A DNA stretch of 64,000 bases from an uncultured Actinomycetes bacterium (GTDB lineage: Bacteria; Actinomycetota; CADDZG01; WHSQ01). The position numbers and the translations under genes were made by a program. The number at the start of each line of letters is the position of its first letter. The stretch's first letter is position 1. Under the pieces are notes generated by a model. It saw only the letters and a list, made by a program, of their open reading frames with translations, was not told where the DNA came from and did no database searches. Positions 8,568 through 17,962 of this stretch are shown here, one piece after another. The stretch is taken from contig CALMBW010000020.1 in assembly GCA_937863385.1 (NCBI GenBank), positions 372,001 to 436,000 of the forward strand, in the 5' to 3' direction.

Positions 8568-9584
8568 CTAGAAGGCGATCGCCAGCTCCTCGAAAGGCTC
8601 CTTGCGGCCGAACTCTAGGTGCGAGGTACCGGATGCGGTCAGGCTCCTGTGGTGTCGCCACCCCGCCCGAGTCTTCCTGTACACCTCGAGTGCCAGGTCT
8701 GCGATTTCGGAGTTCGCGCAATAGCGATGCGACCCGTCGGGGTCTTGATAATCGAGTTGGATCAAGCGCTCTGGATGTGCACGCGACGCTCCCACAACCT
8801 TGTACGTGTCGGTATGGGCCGAAAAAGCCCAGGTTGGCATCGTGTAGCTAGACCTCGCTCGGCGAACCCACCGAAGCTCATTGAATGCGATGTCCTCTCC
8901 CTCGAGATGGAGGAACGCGAAGGTCAACGTGGGGCCGGGGAGGAATCCGATACTCGCTTTGGCGGCCAGAGCCTCGAACATTGCATCTGCCCCGCCGTCG
9001 AAATTGCTGCAGTGTCCCCATGCCCACGTAGAGGCATGCTTCTTCCCCCATCTATGCGACTGCATTCCGGAGGATCCCGAGAACTCATACAGGTCCCCGT
9101 CTACCCTCACCGTCCCGGTGAAGGGTGTCATCAGGTTCGGGGAGCACACCGTCGATACGGTTCGCTCAGCCCTGCGTCGGATCGGCTGGGGAAGATGTTG
9201 GAAGCATCGCTGCTGAGGTTCGAAACCAAGTGACCAGGACATCTGACGACCCGCGTGCACGACACTTCCTTCGAGATGGTTCTCCGACACCCATGAATCC
9301 GCGATACGAACCAATGCACCATCGTCGCGACCGAACGACCCCAACGCATCGATCCCGTAGCGTTGCTTCCCAGCAAAGCTCTTTCGAAGGCCGGGGTCGA
9401 AGACGAACCCCCAGACTTCACAATAAGGATCACCTTTGGCCGGTGCGGTGATCGTGTAGCGGACCCAGACACCACATCCACTTGGCTCATGGGTCAGCGT
9501 CGAGTACCACACCTCCATGAACGTGTCCGAGGTCCGGTCCCAGCGCATCTGGTTCTCGGTTCCATCCGAGGAGAAGACGCTCAT
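8568..9584 (-). CDS. AttH/CrtC-like (tocopherol cyclase-type) lipocalin protein
   Basis: 338-aa protein without signal peptide. Features recalling the AttH/CrtC/tocopherol-cyclase lipocalin superfamily are an N-terminal EVWYSTLTHEPSGCGVWVRYT block (starting near residue 24) and a W-G-x-G-H-C-x-N-F-like segment near 190 (WAWGHCSNFDGG). The superfamily includes carotenoid hydratase and prenyl-lipid cyclase, but many actinobacterial members are uncharacterised. The ATG at 9584 lies 12 bp from the divergent start at 9597; ATG at 9548 is possible. Family placement is by motif resemblance only. Confidence 0.6.
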   Translation of the reverse strand: MSVFSSDGTENQMRWDRTSDTFMEVWYSTLTHEPSGCGVWVRYTITAPAKGDPYCEVWGFVFDPGLRKSFAGKQRYGIDALGSFGRDDGALVRIADSWVSENHLEGSVVHAGRQMSWSLGFEPQQRCFQHLPQPIRRRAERTVSTVCSPNLMTPFTGTVRVDGDLYEFSGSSGMQSHRWGKKHASTWAWGHCSNFDGGADAMFEALAAKASIGFLPGPTLTFAFLHLEGEDIAFNELRWVRRARSSYTMPTWAFSAHTDTYKVVGASRAHPERLIQLDYQDPDGSHRYCANSEIADLALEVYRKTRAGWRHHRSLTASGTSHLEFGRKEPFEELAIAF

Positions 9585-9596
9585 CGGGCTGAGACT

Positions 9597-10220
9597 ATGC
9601 CTACACTCCGGGACATGCTGGATCGCAGTTTCCGCCTAACGTTCGCGAACCTCTCGACCCTATTCCTGGTCGTAGCGATACTCGCCGTGCCCTTGCATCT
9701 GGCCCACAGCTTCGCTTTCAGGAATGTCATCGAGGTAAGCGAACTCCATGACGAGATAGAAGCCTTCCCCTCCGACCGCACGGTTCGAGACGTGGGGCCT
9801 CTCGACCTGCGCGATTACCGCTTGAGCTTGGGGGTCCTGACCGTGCTCGAGTTGGGCCTGCTACTGGTCCTCGTGCGCCCAACGCGTCGGGTCCTATCTG
9901 ACTATCAAGCCGGAAAGGTACCAACCGCCACCAGTGCTTGGACCTTGGGGTTCGCCCAAAGAGGCTCCTACCTCAGGGCTCTCACGCGCAAGCCCGGCCC
10001 CCTGATGGCGTCGCTCCTGGTGGCCGCAGCGATCGGATTCTTGGCAGAACGAGCTGGATCGCTCCTCTTCCAGCCCTTGGGGGATGCGACTGCCTGGGTC
10101 GGTGTGGCGCTAGCGGGGGCCGCTGCCCGGAGCCTGGCCGCCCCATTCCTCCTGGTCACATGGGCTTTATCTGCATCCGAGACTAAAGAAGGGGTATCCG
10201 GTGCGCCGAAGCTCTATTGA
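9597..10220 (+). CDS. integral membrane protein upstream of FtsH-like protease
   Basis: 207-aa protein with hydrophobic segments near residues 18-36, 76-92, 135-150 and 165-190. The N-terminus (LRDMLDRSFRLTFANLSTLF) resembles the start of glycerophosphoryl-diester-phosphodiesterase-type membrane domains seen in several actinobacterial membrane proteins. Its stop overlaps the start of the FtsH-like gene (TGATG), so it is probably a partner, adaptor or substrate of that protease; this is inference. ATG at 9597 is the first start that avoids the oppositely oriented lipocalin gene. Confidence 0.7.
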   Translation: MPTLRDMLDRSFRLTFANLSTLFLVVAILAVPLHLAHSFAFRNVIEVSELHDEIEAFPSDRTVRDVGPLDLRDYRLSLGVLTVLELGLLLVLVRPTRRVLSDYQAGKVPTATSAWTLGFAQRGSYLRALTRKPGPLMASLLVAAAIGFLAERAGSLLFQPLGDATAWVGVALAGAAARSLAAPFLLVTWALSASETKEGVSGAPKLY

Positions 10221-12061
10221 TGGACACAGAGAGGGCCACCGCGGCTGAAGGCATGCCGGACGCGTTCGCGTCCTTGGCACAGAGTCACCGCGAGAACGTC
10301 AAGCGGATCCGAGAGCACAACCGCCAACGCCGGCTCCGATGGCTCCTGATCCTCAACGTATTCGTCTTCGCGTACCTGCTGAAGCGAGCGATCGACCAGA
10401 ACCCGTTGCACCTAGGACTGCCGGACCTGGGCCCCGACGCCATGCTCTACCTGATGCCGGTGGGGCTGATCTTGCTCTTCTCGATCATGATGCTCGCGCC
10501 GATCCTGGTGAACGGCCGTTCTCCGGCAGTTAGGTTCAGTCCCGGGCAGATCGGCATCAACTTCGCCGACGTACGAGGGATCGACTTGGTTGTGGAGGAA
10601 GTGACCCGCACCCTGCAGATCTTCCTGGCGTACAAGTCATTCCGCGAGGAACTCGGTGGAAACCCGCGCCGCGGCATCCTCTTCGAGGGGAACCCCGGCA
10701 CCGGTAAGACACACCTGGCGAAAGCGATGGCCGCTGAAGCAGGTGTTCCTTTCTTCTTCGTCAGCGCGCCTCAGTTCCAATCGATGTTCTACGGGATGAC
10801 GGCTTTCAAGATCCGGGCCTTCTTTCGCGAGTTGCGCAAGACCGCACGCAAAGAAGGTGGGGCTATCGGATTCATCGAAGAGATCGATGCCATAGGACTT
10901 CAACGTAGCGGGATGGAATCGTTCGCTCCCACCGAGATCGGTGGACGCACCGTTTCGCGGATGATGGGGTCGAACAACGGCGGCATGGTTAACGAACTGT
11001 TGATCCAATTGCAATCGTTCGAGACCCCACCGCTGGCAGCACGGATCCGTAACCGTCTCATCGACATGATCAACACCTGGCTGCCTGCCGAAAAGCAGAT
11101 GCGCAAACGCGAAGTCGCCTACTCGAACGTGCTCATCATCGGTGCTACCAACCGTGCTGAGTCACTCGATCCTGCTCTGCTTAGGCCGGGACGTTTCGAT
11201 CGCATCCTCCACTTCGACCTCCCCACCCGCAAGGGCCGGCGGGACCTTGTCGACTACTTCCTCGACCGTCGTAAGCATGACGACGAGATGAACCGTGAAG
11301 ATCTCCGCGAGGAACTCGCTGCCATGACACTCGGATACACCCCGGCGATGCTCGAACACGTACTGGACGAAGCGCTGGTGTGGGCGTTGCGTGATGGCCG
11401 GAAGGCGCTCGGTTGGCGCGATGTTCAGCGGGCACGGCTTTCAGAAGAGATCGGGATCGGTCAGCCCGTCGCGTACACCGAGAAGGAACGCAACCTGATC
11501 GCCACTCATGAAGCTGGGCACGCGGTGGCTGCCTACCTCTGCGCGACCTCACGCAAGCTCGAGGTGCTGTCGATCATCAAACGGCGGTCGGCCTTGGGCT
11601 TGCTGGCTCACTCTGACACCGAGGAGCGCTACACCAAGAGCAAGTCGGAGCTGGAAGGGACGCTGAAGATCATGCTGGGCGGCATGGCGGCAGAACACAT
11701 CTTTTTCGGAGAGTCCGGCACCGGCCCCTCGTCCGACCTTCGCGCCGCCACCTCTTTGGTAGCAAACATGGTGGGTTCGTTCGGGATGGGATCGTCACTC
11801 GTGAGCTACGAAGCAGTTGAGAACGGAATGCACTCATCGCCCAATATCGTCGCCAAGGTGCTCTCCAACGACGACATGCGCAAGGAGCTCGAGGCGATCT
11901 TGCACAAGCACCGCAAGGAAGTGATCAAGCTTCTGTCCGACAACTCGGATCTGGTTATCGCCCTGCGGGATGCGTTGCTCGAACGGGAAGAATTACTGGG
12001 CGACGAGATCATCGATGTGCTCGAAACCCAGCTCCGCAACCGCGTAACCGTCAACTCTTAG
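10220..12061 (+). CDS. divergent FtsH-like AAA+ zinc metalloprotease
   Basis: 613 aa. Two transmembrane helices (about 41-58 and 75-97) flank a very short external loop. The AAA+ module has Walker A GNPGTGKT (157-164; family usual GPPGTGKT), pore motif MFYG (189-192), Walker B FIEEID (218-223; usual FIDEID) and the second region of homology GATNRAESLDPALLRPGRFDR (308-328). About 35 extra residues lie between Walker B and this region. The M41 protease has HEAGH (430-434) and a third ligand Asp506 in SSDL, and keeps the SFGMG segment. ATP-dependent degradation of membrane proteins is expected. Divergence from housekeeping FtsH suggests a paralogue with special substrates. Confidence 0.88.
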   Translation: MDTERATAAEGMPDAFASLAQSHRENVKRIREHNRQRRLRWLLILNVFVFAYLLKRAIDQNPLHLGLPDLGPDAMLYLMPVGLILLFSIMMLAPILVNGRSPAVRFSPGQIGINFADVRGIDLVVEEVTRTLQIFLAYKSFREELGGNPRRGILFEGNPGTGKTHLAKAMAAEAGVPFFFVSAPQFQSMFYGMTAFKIRAFFRELRKTARKEGGAIGFIEEIDAIGLQRSGMESFAPTEIGGRTVSRMMGSNNGGMVNELLIQLQSFETPPLAARIRNRLIDMINTWLPAEKQMRKREVAYSNVLIIGATNRAESLDPALLRPGRFDRILHFDLPTRKGRRDLVDYFLDRRKHDDEMNREDLREELAAMTLGYTPAMLEHVLDEALVWALRDGRKALGWRDVQRARLSEEIGIGQPVAYTEKERNLIATHEAGHAVAAYLCATSRKLEVLSIIKRRSALGLLAHSDTEERYTKSKSELEGTLKIMLGGMAAEHIFFGESGTGPSSDLRAATSLVANMVGSFGMGSSLVSYEAVENGMHSSPNIVAKVLSNDDMRKELEAILHKHRKEVIKLLSDNSDLVIALRDALLEREELLGDEIIDVLETQLRNRVTVNS

Positions 12062-12065
12062 GACG

Positions 12066-12932
12066 CTACGACAAGCCTTCGAACAGATCTTCTTCTTCGT
12101 CGCGCGTTTCTACATGGGAGTGGATCAGCGTGTAGTCCTCCCACGGATAGACCTCCCGGTGCATCTCGTCGGGGATAGCGAACCAGAACGAGTCCGGATC
12201 GATCTGAGTCGCGTGGGCGAGCAATGCCTTGCTTCGCAACTCGATGTACTCCGCGCAGTCGACCTGAGCGGTGATCACGGGTTCTGCGAACCCGAAGCTG
12301 TCCCAGTTGTCCAGCCAGCCGGCGAACGGAGGCTCATTACCTGCTTCGATCGCCGCATCGTTGAGCTTCTGGAACCGCTCCTTGGTGAATGTGGCGAAGT
12401 AGTAGAGCTTGGATGCCTTCCAGGCTTCACCCTTGTCGGGGAACTTCTCTGGGTCCGCGGCGTCGTGATACGCCTGCGTTCCCCACTCGTGAACCTTGAC
12501 GTGATCCGGATGGTCATAGCCGCGCGACTCGTCATAGCAAAGGATCACATCTGGCTTCTCCTTGCGGATCAGCTCCACGAGGGTTCCCACCGCTTCATCG
12601 GGATCGGCATTGCAGAAGGCTTCCGGATGCTTGTTGCCGGGGCTGTCGGGCATCCCGGAATCCCGATAACCGAGGAAGTAGATCTCCGACACGCCCAGGA
12701 TGTCGCAGGCGGTCTCGAGCTCTGCCTTTCGTAGTTCGGCCATCCTCTCTTTGATCCCCGGTTGATCCATCCGGGGATTAAGGATGTCCCCCTCCTCGCC
12801 CCCGGTCGCGCAGACCAAGACGACCCTTACGCCTTCCTCGGCGTACTTGGCCATGGTTCCAGCCCCCTTAGACGACTCGTCATCGGGGTGAGCGTGGATC
12901 GCCATCAGGCAACGCTTCTTGTTCTCCACCAT
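12066..12932 (-). CDS. mca: mycothiol S-conjugate amidase
   Basis: Mca (288 aa) hydrolyses mycothiol S-conjugates so that mercapturic acids can be exported. It is a zinc-dependent PIG-L/LmbE deacetylase-family enzyme. The motif AHPDDE (14-19) and the DHPDH segment near residue 150 supply the metal and catalytic residues. Length and sequence fit Mca rather than the shorter MshB branch. It implies mycothiol as the low-molecular-weight thiol, an actinobacterial trait. Start ATG 12932 lies 18 bp from the divergent TTG at 12951; ATG at 12908 is the alternative. No clear Shine-Dalgarno sequence is seen. Confidence 0.9.
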   Translation of the reverse strand: MVENKKRCLMAIHAHPDDESSKGAGTMAKYAEEGVRVVLVCATGGEEGDILNPRMDQPGIKERMAELRKAELETACDILGVSEIYFLGYRDSGMPDSPGNKHPEAFCNADPDEAVGTLVELIRKEKPDVILCYDESRGYDHPDHVKVHEWGTQAYHDAADPEKFPDKGEAWKASKLYYFATFTKERFQKLNDAAIEAGNEPPFAGWLDNWDSFGFAEPVITAQVDCAEYIELRSKALLAHATQIDPDSFWFAIPDEMHREVYPWEDYTLIHSHVETRDEEEDLFEGLS

Positions 12933-12950
12933 CGGTAGGCTAAACGCGCT

Positions 12951-13442
12951 TTGAGTAACCAGCCTTCCCGCACCCAACCCGATTTCCTAGATCGAGCCCG
13001 CTCCTTCGCCGTGGCGGGAATGCTCGCCGCGGCCGCAGCGGGGGCGATCGGAGCCATCCTCGATTGGGTCACGATCACCCGTTTGCCGAACGTCATCCCC
13101 AAGTCACAGCTTCCGAATGCCGACCCGATCTCCGGCATCGAAACCGGAGACGGCTGGATGGTCATCATCTTTGCCGTGACGCTTCTGAATGCTGCCCTGC
13201 TCCTGTGGGTCAGGCGATCGAGCCTCTGGGGATGGCTCGGGTTCCTCAGCTCTGTCGCGATCGGAGCGATCGCAGTGGCCGACTACCGCGCCATCAGTGA
13301 CCAGGGTTCGCCCTTCGTTCAGGACCTAGAGGTCATCGGGGAGTTCGACCACGGCCTCGGCCTGCTGCTCGTCCTGGCCGCAGGACTGCTCGGCATCATC
13401 TTCTCGCTGATAGGTGTAGCCGCATCCCCCCGAACCGACTAG
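12951..13442 (+). CDS. four-helix membrane protein of unknown function
   Basis: 163-aa protein with hydrophobic segments near residues 17-40, 70-86, 92-110 and 135-156 and short connecting loops. No family was recognised. The chosen TTG at 12951 gives a hydrophilic N-terminus (MSNQPSRTQPDFLDR) with a plausible cytosolic segment; ATG at 13020 would cut into the first helix. It is divergent from mca and convergent with nadA. Confidence 0.7.
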   Translation: MSNQPSRTQPDFLDRARSFAVAGMLAAAAAGAIGAILDWVTITRLPNVIPKSQLPNADPISGIETGDGWMVIIFAVTLLNAALLLWVRRSSLWGWLGFLSSVAIGAIAVADYRAISDQGSPFVQDLEVIGEFDHGLGLLLVLAAGLLGIIFSLIGVAASPRTD

Positions 13443-13450
13443 CAAGAGAT

Positions 13451-14446
13451 TCAGGCGAGGGCGATCATCCGCTCGATCGGGACCAAGGCCTTGGAGCGGA
13501 TGGGTTCGGCCACATCGACCTCGTATGGAGATAGATCTTCGCCGCGGTCCAGGACCTCTAAGGTCCTAAGAAGTTTCGGCGGGGTGATCATCTTCATGTA
13601 TCCGCATACCGCCGCTTCATTGGCCGGGACCAACTCGGCCTCGGGATTCTCTTTGCGCAAACGGTGGAGCATCCCCGTCTCGGTGGCAACGACGAAGGTG
13701 TCGGCTTCCGATTCCTTCATCCGGCGCACCATCCCACCGGTGCCCACGATGAATGTGCGGTCTGCCGGCAGATCGCCGGTCGAAGCGAGATACATGCATT
13801 GACTCGAGCATCCGCACTCGGGATGGACCAACAGCTCGGCGTTGGGATTAGCGTCAAGTGTTCGGCGGATGTTCGTTGGTTCGATGCCTGCGTGGACATG
13901 ACATTCACCCATCCAGATATGCATCTTTCGCCCACTCAGCCTCTCCACCGCAGAGCCCAAGAACATGTCGGGACCGAAGAGGATCTCGCGATCAGCCGGT
14001 ATCGACTCGATAACCTTCACGGCGTTCGCCGACGTCACGCAGTAGTCGGCTTCTGCCTTCACCTCTGCAGAGGTATTCACGTAGACGACGAGGGCGGCGC
14101 CCGGATGCTCGGCCTTCCAGGCACGAGCTTCCTCAGCGGTCATCGAGGCAGCCAATGAGCACCCTGCCAACTGATCCGGGATGAGGACGGTCTTAGCAGG
14201 GGCCAAGATCTTGGCCGTTTCCGCCATGAAGTGAACGCCGCAGAAGACGATCACCGATTCGTCTAACCCGGCAGAGATCTTCGATAGCTCGAGCGAGTCA
14301 CCCACGTAGTGCGCGACATCCTGGATCGCGGGGACCTGGTAGTTGTGCGCCAGGATGATGGCGTCGTTACGGCTCGCAAGGTCCCTAACTCGTTCAGCCC
14401 ACTCCTGGTCAACGCCAGACGCGAGCGCCTCAGCGGTAAGTACCAC
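13451..14446 (-). CDS. nadA: quinolinate synthase
   Basis: NadA (331 aa) condenses iminoaspartate with dihydroxyacetone phosphate to quinolinate using a [4Fe-4S] cluster. The three expected cysteines are visible in VFCGVHFMAET, HPECGC and AVCGYMKMI, and the N-terminus has the AHNYQ motif. The GTG at 14446 shares one base with the stop of nadC (TAGTG), so the pair is translationally coupled. No nadB (aspartate oxidase) lies between or beside them. Confidence 0.96.
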   Translation of the reverse strand: MVLTAEALASGVDQEWAERVRDLASRNDAIILAHNYQVPAIQDVAHYVGDSLELSKISAGLDESVIVFCGVHFMAETAKILAPAKTVLIPDQLAGCSLAASMTAEEARAWKAEHPGAALVVYVNTSAEVKAEADYCVTSANAVKVIESIPADREILFGPDMFLGSAVERLSGRKMHIWMGECHVHAGIEPTNIRRTLDANPNAELLVHPECGCSSQCMYLASTGDLPADRTFIVGTGGMVRRMKESEADTFVVATETGMLHRLRKENPEAELVPANEAAVCGYMKMITPPKLLRTLEVLDRGEDLSPYEVDVAEPIRSKALVPIERMIALA

Positions 14447-15321
14447 TAGGACTCCACCTCCATGGCGAGGTCGATGGCAGGCGCCGAATGCGTCAACGCC
14501 CCTACCGAGATGATGTCTACACCGGCGTCTGCGTAGGCACGGACCGAATCCAGGTCGATCCCACCGGAGGCCTCAAGCAACACCCTGCCGGCCGCAGCAG
14601 AAACCGCTTGCTCGACTTCTTCGGGCGTCATGTTGTCGAGCAGCACCGCGTCCGCTCCATTTTCGATCGCGTCCTTCAACCCTTGCAGATCGGTGACCTC
14701 GACCTCGACCGAAAGACCGTGGTGTGCACCGGAAACGGCACGTCGAGTCGCTTCGGCGACCGAGCCGGCTGCCATGATGTGGTTGTCCTTGACCAGAACC
14801 CCATCGTCCAGGCCGAACCGGTGGTTGCGACCGCCTCCGACGGTAACGGCGTACTTCTCCAGATAACGGAGACCTGGGGTGGTCTTTCGCGTATCGACCA
14901 CGCGCGCTTTCGCCCCGTCGATCGCATCGGCGAACCGGCGTGTGAGGGTTGCGATAGCACTCAGCCGTTGAAGGATGTTCAGGGCGGTTCGCTCCCCGAC
15001 GAGGATCGGAGCCAAGGGGCCTTCGAGACGAGCCAACACAGAACCAGCCTCGGCACGATCCCCATCTTCGATCTCGGGGATCCACTTGAGGTCGCCCCCA
15101 CCGACCTGTGCGAACACCTCTTGAGCGACCGGCAGACCGGCGATCACTGCTTGCTCCCGCGCTTCGATCCGGGCCCGGCCCTCACGGTCGGGAGGAACCA
15201 CAGCAGTTGTCGTGACATCGCCGCGCCCGACATCTTCAGCGAGCCATGTCGACACGAGGTCTGCCACGATGGAGCTATCCAGGTTCTTCACGAGCTTCAC
15301 ACTAATAACAACCAGGGGCAC
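14446..15321 (-). CDS. nadC: nicotinate-nucleotide pyrophosphorylase (carboxylating)
   Basis: NadC (291 aa from the GTG at 15321; GTG at 15300 is another option) converts quinolinate and PRPP to nicotinate mononucleotide with CO2 release. Characteristic segments are DVGRGDVTT near the N-terminus, ERTALNILQRLSAIAT, the DTRKTTPGLR phosphate/quinolinate site, GGGRNHRFGL and KDNH. It is the first gene of the nadC-nadA pair and lies 26 bp after ilvA on the same strand. Confidence 0.95.
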   Translation of the reverse strand: MPLVVISVKLVKNLDSSIVADLVSTWLAEDVGRGDVTTTAVVPPDREGRARIEAREQAVIAGLPVAQEVFAQVGGGDLKWIPEIEDGDRAEAGSVLARLEGPLAPILVGERTALNILQRLSAIATLTRRFADAIDGAKARVVDTRKTTPGLRYLEKYAVTVGGGRNHRFGLDDGVLVKDNHIMAAGSVAEATRRAVSGAHHGLSVEVEVTDLQGLKDAIENGADAVLLDNMTPEEVEQAVSAAAGRVLLEASGGIDLDSVRAYADAGVDIISVGALTHSAPAIDLAMEVES

Positions 15322-15347
15322 GGCCTTCCGCTTCCCCTCGGTGCCGT

Positions 15348-16565
15348 TTAGAGCGGCTCGACCACGTAGCCGATCGAGCTCAGCGCTTGCGTCAGCTCAT
15401 CGATGTGTTGCGGGCCCTTGGTTTCAACCTGGAGGACTACGTCTACCTCACCCAAGTGAACCTTGACCCCTTCACGATGATGCTGGACACCGACGATGTT
15501 GGCTCCCGAGTCGGCGACCAATCCGAGTAAGCGGTGAAGGGCACCGGGTGAGTCGTCGATGCGGGTGTGGAACGCGAAATACCGGCCCGACACCGACAGC
15601 CCGAACCTGATAACTCGCAGCAGCAGAAGCGGGTCGATGTTGCCCCCCGAAAGGACCGTCACCACGGGCGGCTTCAGGTGCCCAAGCCCATCCATGACGG
15701 CAGCGATGCCGGCGGCACCCGACGGCTCGAGCACCAGTTTCATCCGCTCGGCGGTCATGACGAGAGCTTGGGCGATGGTGTCATCGGTTACCTCCACCAC
15801 CTCGTCCACGAGTTCGGCCACATGAGCAAGGGTCAGCTCGCCCGGGGCGTTGGCGGCGATCCCGTCGGCGATCGTGGAGACGTGGTCGAGCGCTACGACC
15901 CGTTTCTCTGCCAGCGAAGTAAGGAACGAAGAAGCTCCCGTCGCTTGGACACCCACGACACGGATGCCCGGATGCAGCGCCTTCAAAGCCGCCGCCACAC
16001 CGGAGATCAAGCCACCGCCACCGATCGGGACTACCACCGTGTTGACCTCACCCAGCTGTTCGAAGATCTCGAGGCCGATCGTTCCTTGTCCGGCGATGAT
16101 GTGCGGGTGATCGAACGGAGGCACCAGCACCGCGCCGGTGCTGGTCGCGAACTCGATCGAAGCGGCATAGGCCTCGCCGAAATCCTTACCCTCGAGCCGC
16201 ACCGTTGCTCCATAGCGGCGGGTCGCCTCCACCTTCGGCAGGGAAGCCCCCACCGGCATGAACACCGTTGCTTTGATCTCCGCCAGAGAAGCAGCAAGAG
16301 CCACCCCTTGCGCATGGTTGCCCGCCGACGCCGCTACGACTCCTGCCCGGCGTGACGCATCATCGAGCTGGGCGATGTGGTTGTACGCGCCACGGATCTT
16401 GAAGGACCCTGTTCGCTGGAGGTTCTCGCACTTGATGTACGCAGGACCCCCGACCATCTCGGACAGTGCACGCGACATGTCGAGTGGGGTCGTGACGGCC
16501 ACCCCGGCCAGACGTTCACGGGCAGCACGGATCTCGTCCAGGCAAACGAGCTCTTGAGTCTTCAC
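15348..16565 (-). CDS. ilvA: threonine ammonia-lyase with C-terminal ACT domain
   Basis: 405-aa PLP enzyme converting threonine to 2-oxobutanoate, the entry to isoleucine. The PLP-binding Lys56 lies in GSFKIRGA, the cofactor phosphate loop is IGGGGLISG near 180, and an SGGNID motif follows near 305. The last 80 residues form one ACT domain (FHTRIDDSPGALHRLL...), the short regulatory form common in actinobacteria. Start is GTG at 16565. It is divergent from the DAHP synthase gene, with 46 bp between starts. Confidence 0.93.
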   Translation of the reverse strand: MKTQELVCLDEIRAARERLAGVAVTTPLDMSRALSEMVGGPAYIKCENLQRTGSFKIRGAYNHIAQLDDASRRAGVVAASAGNHAQGVALAASLAEIKATVFMPVGASLPKVEATRRYGATVRLEGKDFGEAYAASIEFATSTGAVLVPPFDHPHIIAGQGTIGLEIFEQLGEVNTVVVPIGGGGLISGVAAALKALHPGIRVVGVQATGASSFLTSLAEKRVVALDHVSTIADGIAANAPGELTLAHVAELVDEVVEVTDDTIAQALVMTAERMKLVLEPSGAAGIAAVMDGLGHLKPPVVTVLSGGNIDPLLLLRVIRFGLSVSGRYFAFHTRIDDSPGALHRLLGLVADSGANIVGVQHHREGVKVHLGEVDVVLQVETKGPQHIDELTQALSSIGYVVEPL

Positions 16566-16611
16566 GCCACCATCCTGTCATCGGTGATGTGAATCGGCCA
16601 CCCTCTAGGAT

Positions 16612-17955
16612 ATGGGCATGACGTGGACCCCGGACAGTTGGAGTGGCCTAGAAGCCAAGCAGCAACCCGAGTGGCCCGACCCTGGGTCGCTCGAGTCTTC
16701 GCTCGACCGATTGAGAGTGGTGCCACCTTTGGTCTTCGCCGGCGAGGCACGGCAATTGACCGGCGCCTTGGCCCGGGTAGGTCAAGGCGAAGCCTTCCTG
16801 CTGCATGCAGGCGACTGTGCAGAGTCCTTCCGTGAGTTCTCCGCCGATTCCATCAGAGACCGCCTGAAGGTCATCTTGCAGATGGCCGTCGTGCTCACAT
16901 ACGCCTCAGGATTGCCGGTCGTGAAGGTCGGGCGTATCGCCGGCCAATTCGCCAAACCCCGGTCCTCGGCCACCGAAACCCTTGAAGGACGGTCACTTCC
17001 GGCTTTCCGCGGCCACTCGGTCAACGACGACCGCTTCGACGACGCCGCGCGGGTTCCCGACCCAACACGCATGCTGCAGGCGTACCACCAAAGCGCGGCG
17101 ACCCTGAACCTGATCCGTGCCTTCACGAAAGGTGGATTCGCGGACCTGCGTCAGATACACACCTGGAACCAGGAGTTCGTGGCCGGGAGCAAGCAGGGAC
17201 AGCGCTACGAACAGATCGCTCGCCAGATCGACAGGTCACTAGCATTCATGGCCGCCTGTGGGATCGACCTAGGTGCGGATTCGGCACTTCACGAGGTCGA
17301 CCTCTACACGTCGCACGAAGCTTTGTTGCTCCAGTACGAGGAGGCTCTTACCCGGCGTGACTCCCTCACCGGGGATTGGTACGACTGCTCTGCCCATCTG
17401 TTGTGGGTCGGTGAACGAACCCGGCAGGTAGACGGTGCCCACGTCGAGTTCCTCTCGGGTGTGCACAACCCAGTCGGCGTAAAGCTGGGCCCCTCTGCCG
17501 CTCCCGAAGAGCTGGAAGCCTTACTCGACAAACTCGACCCCGGCAACGTGCCCGGCCGGATCACACTGATAACCCGGCTGGGAGCAGGTTCGGTCGAGGA
17601 GAAGTTGCCTCCTCTGATCCAAGCGATCCAGGATTCGGGGCGAAACGTGGTGTGGGTTTGCGATCCGATGCACGGCAACACGTTCGTTTCGTCGTCGGGT
17701 TACAAGACCCGGCGCTTCGACGACGTTCTTGCCGAGATCAAGCAGTTCTTCGCCGTACACCAAGCGCACAACACGGTTCCGGGAGGCGTCCACCTCGAGC
17801 TCACCGCCGAGGACGTGACCGAGTGTCTCGGGGGGGCCGAAGAGATCCTGGATACGCAACTTGAGACTCGCTACGAGGCGTTGTGCGACCCCCGGCTGAA
17901 CGCCCGTCAGAGCCTGGATCTCGCCTTCCAGGTCGGCGAGATGTTGCAGGGCTGA
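16612..17955 (+). CDS. class II 3-deoxy-7-phosphoheptulonate (DAHP) synthase
   Basis: 447-aa plant/actinobacterial type II DAHP synthase, the first step of the shikimate pathway. Diagnostic segments are [10 protein letters not shown] (Cys69 is a metal ligand in the family), [23 protein letters not shown]-like metal-site context (encoded as [13 protein letters not shown]) and [10 protein letters not shown]. The first ATG is at 16612 and a second in-frame ATG at 16618. TAGGAT lies directly before the start, so a leaderless transcript is possible. Confidence 0.95.
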   Translation: MGMTWTPDSWSGLEAKQQPEWPDPGSLESSLDRLRVVPPLVFAGEARQLTGALARVGQGEAFLLHAGDCAESFREFSADSIRDRLKVILQMAVVLTYASGLPVVKVGRIAGQFAKPRSSATETLEGRSLPAFRGHSVNDDRFDDAARVPDPTRMLQAYHQSAATLNLIRAFTKGGFADLRQIHTWNQEFVAGSKQGQRYEQIARQIDRSLAFMAACGIDLGADSALHEVDLYTSHEALLLQYEEALTRRDSLTGDWYDCSAHLLWVGERTRQVDGAHVEFLSGVHNPVGVKLGPSAAPEELEALLDKLDPGNVPGRITLITRLGAGSVEEKLPPLIQAIQDSGRNVVWVCDPMHGNTFVSSSGYKTRRFDDVLAEIKQFFAVHQAHNTVPGGVHLELTAEDVTECLGGAEEILDTQLETRYEALCDPRLNARQSLDLAFQVGEMLQG

Positions 17956-17962
17956 TGCACCG

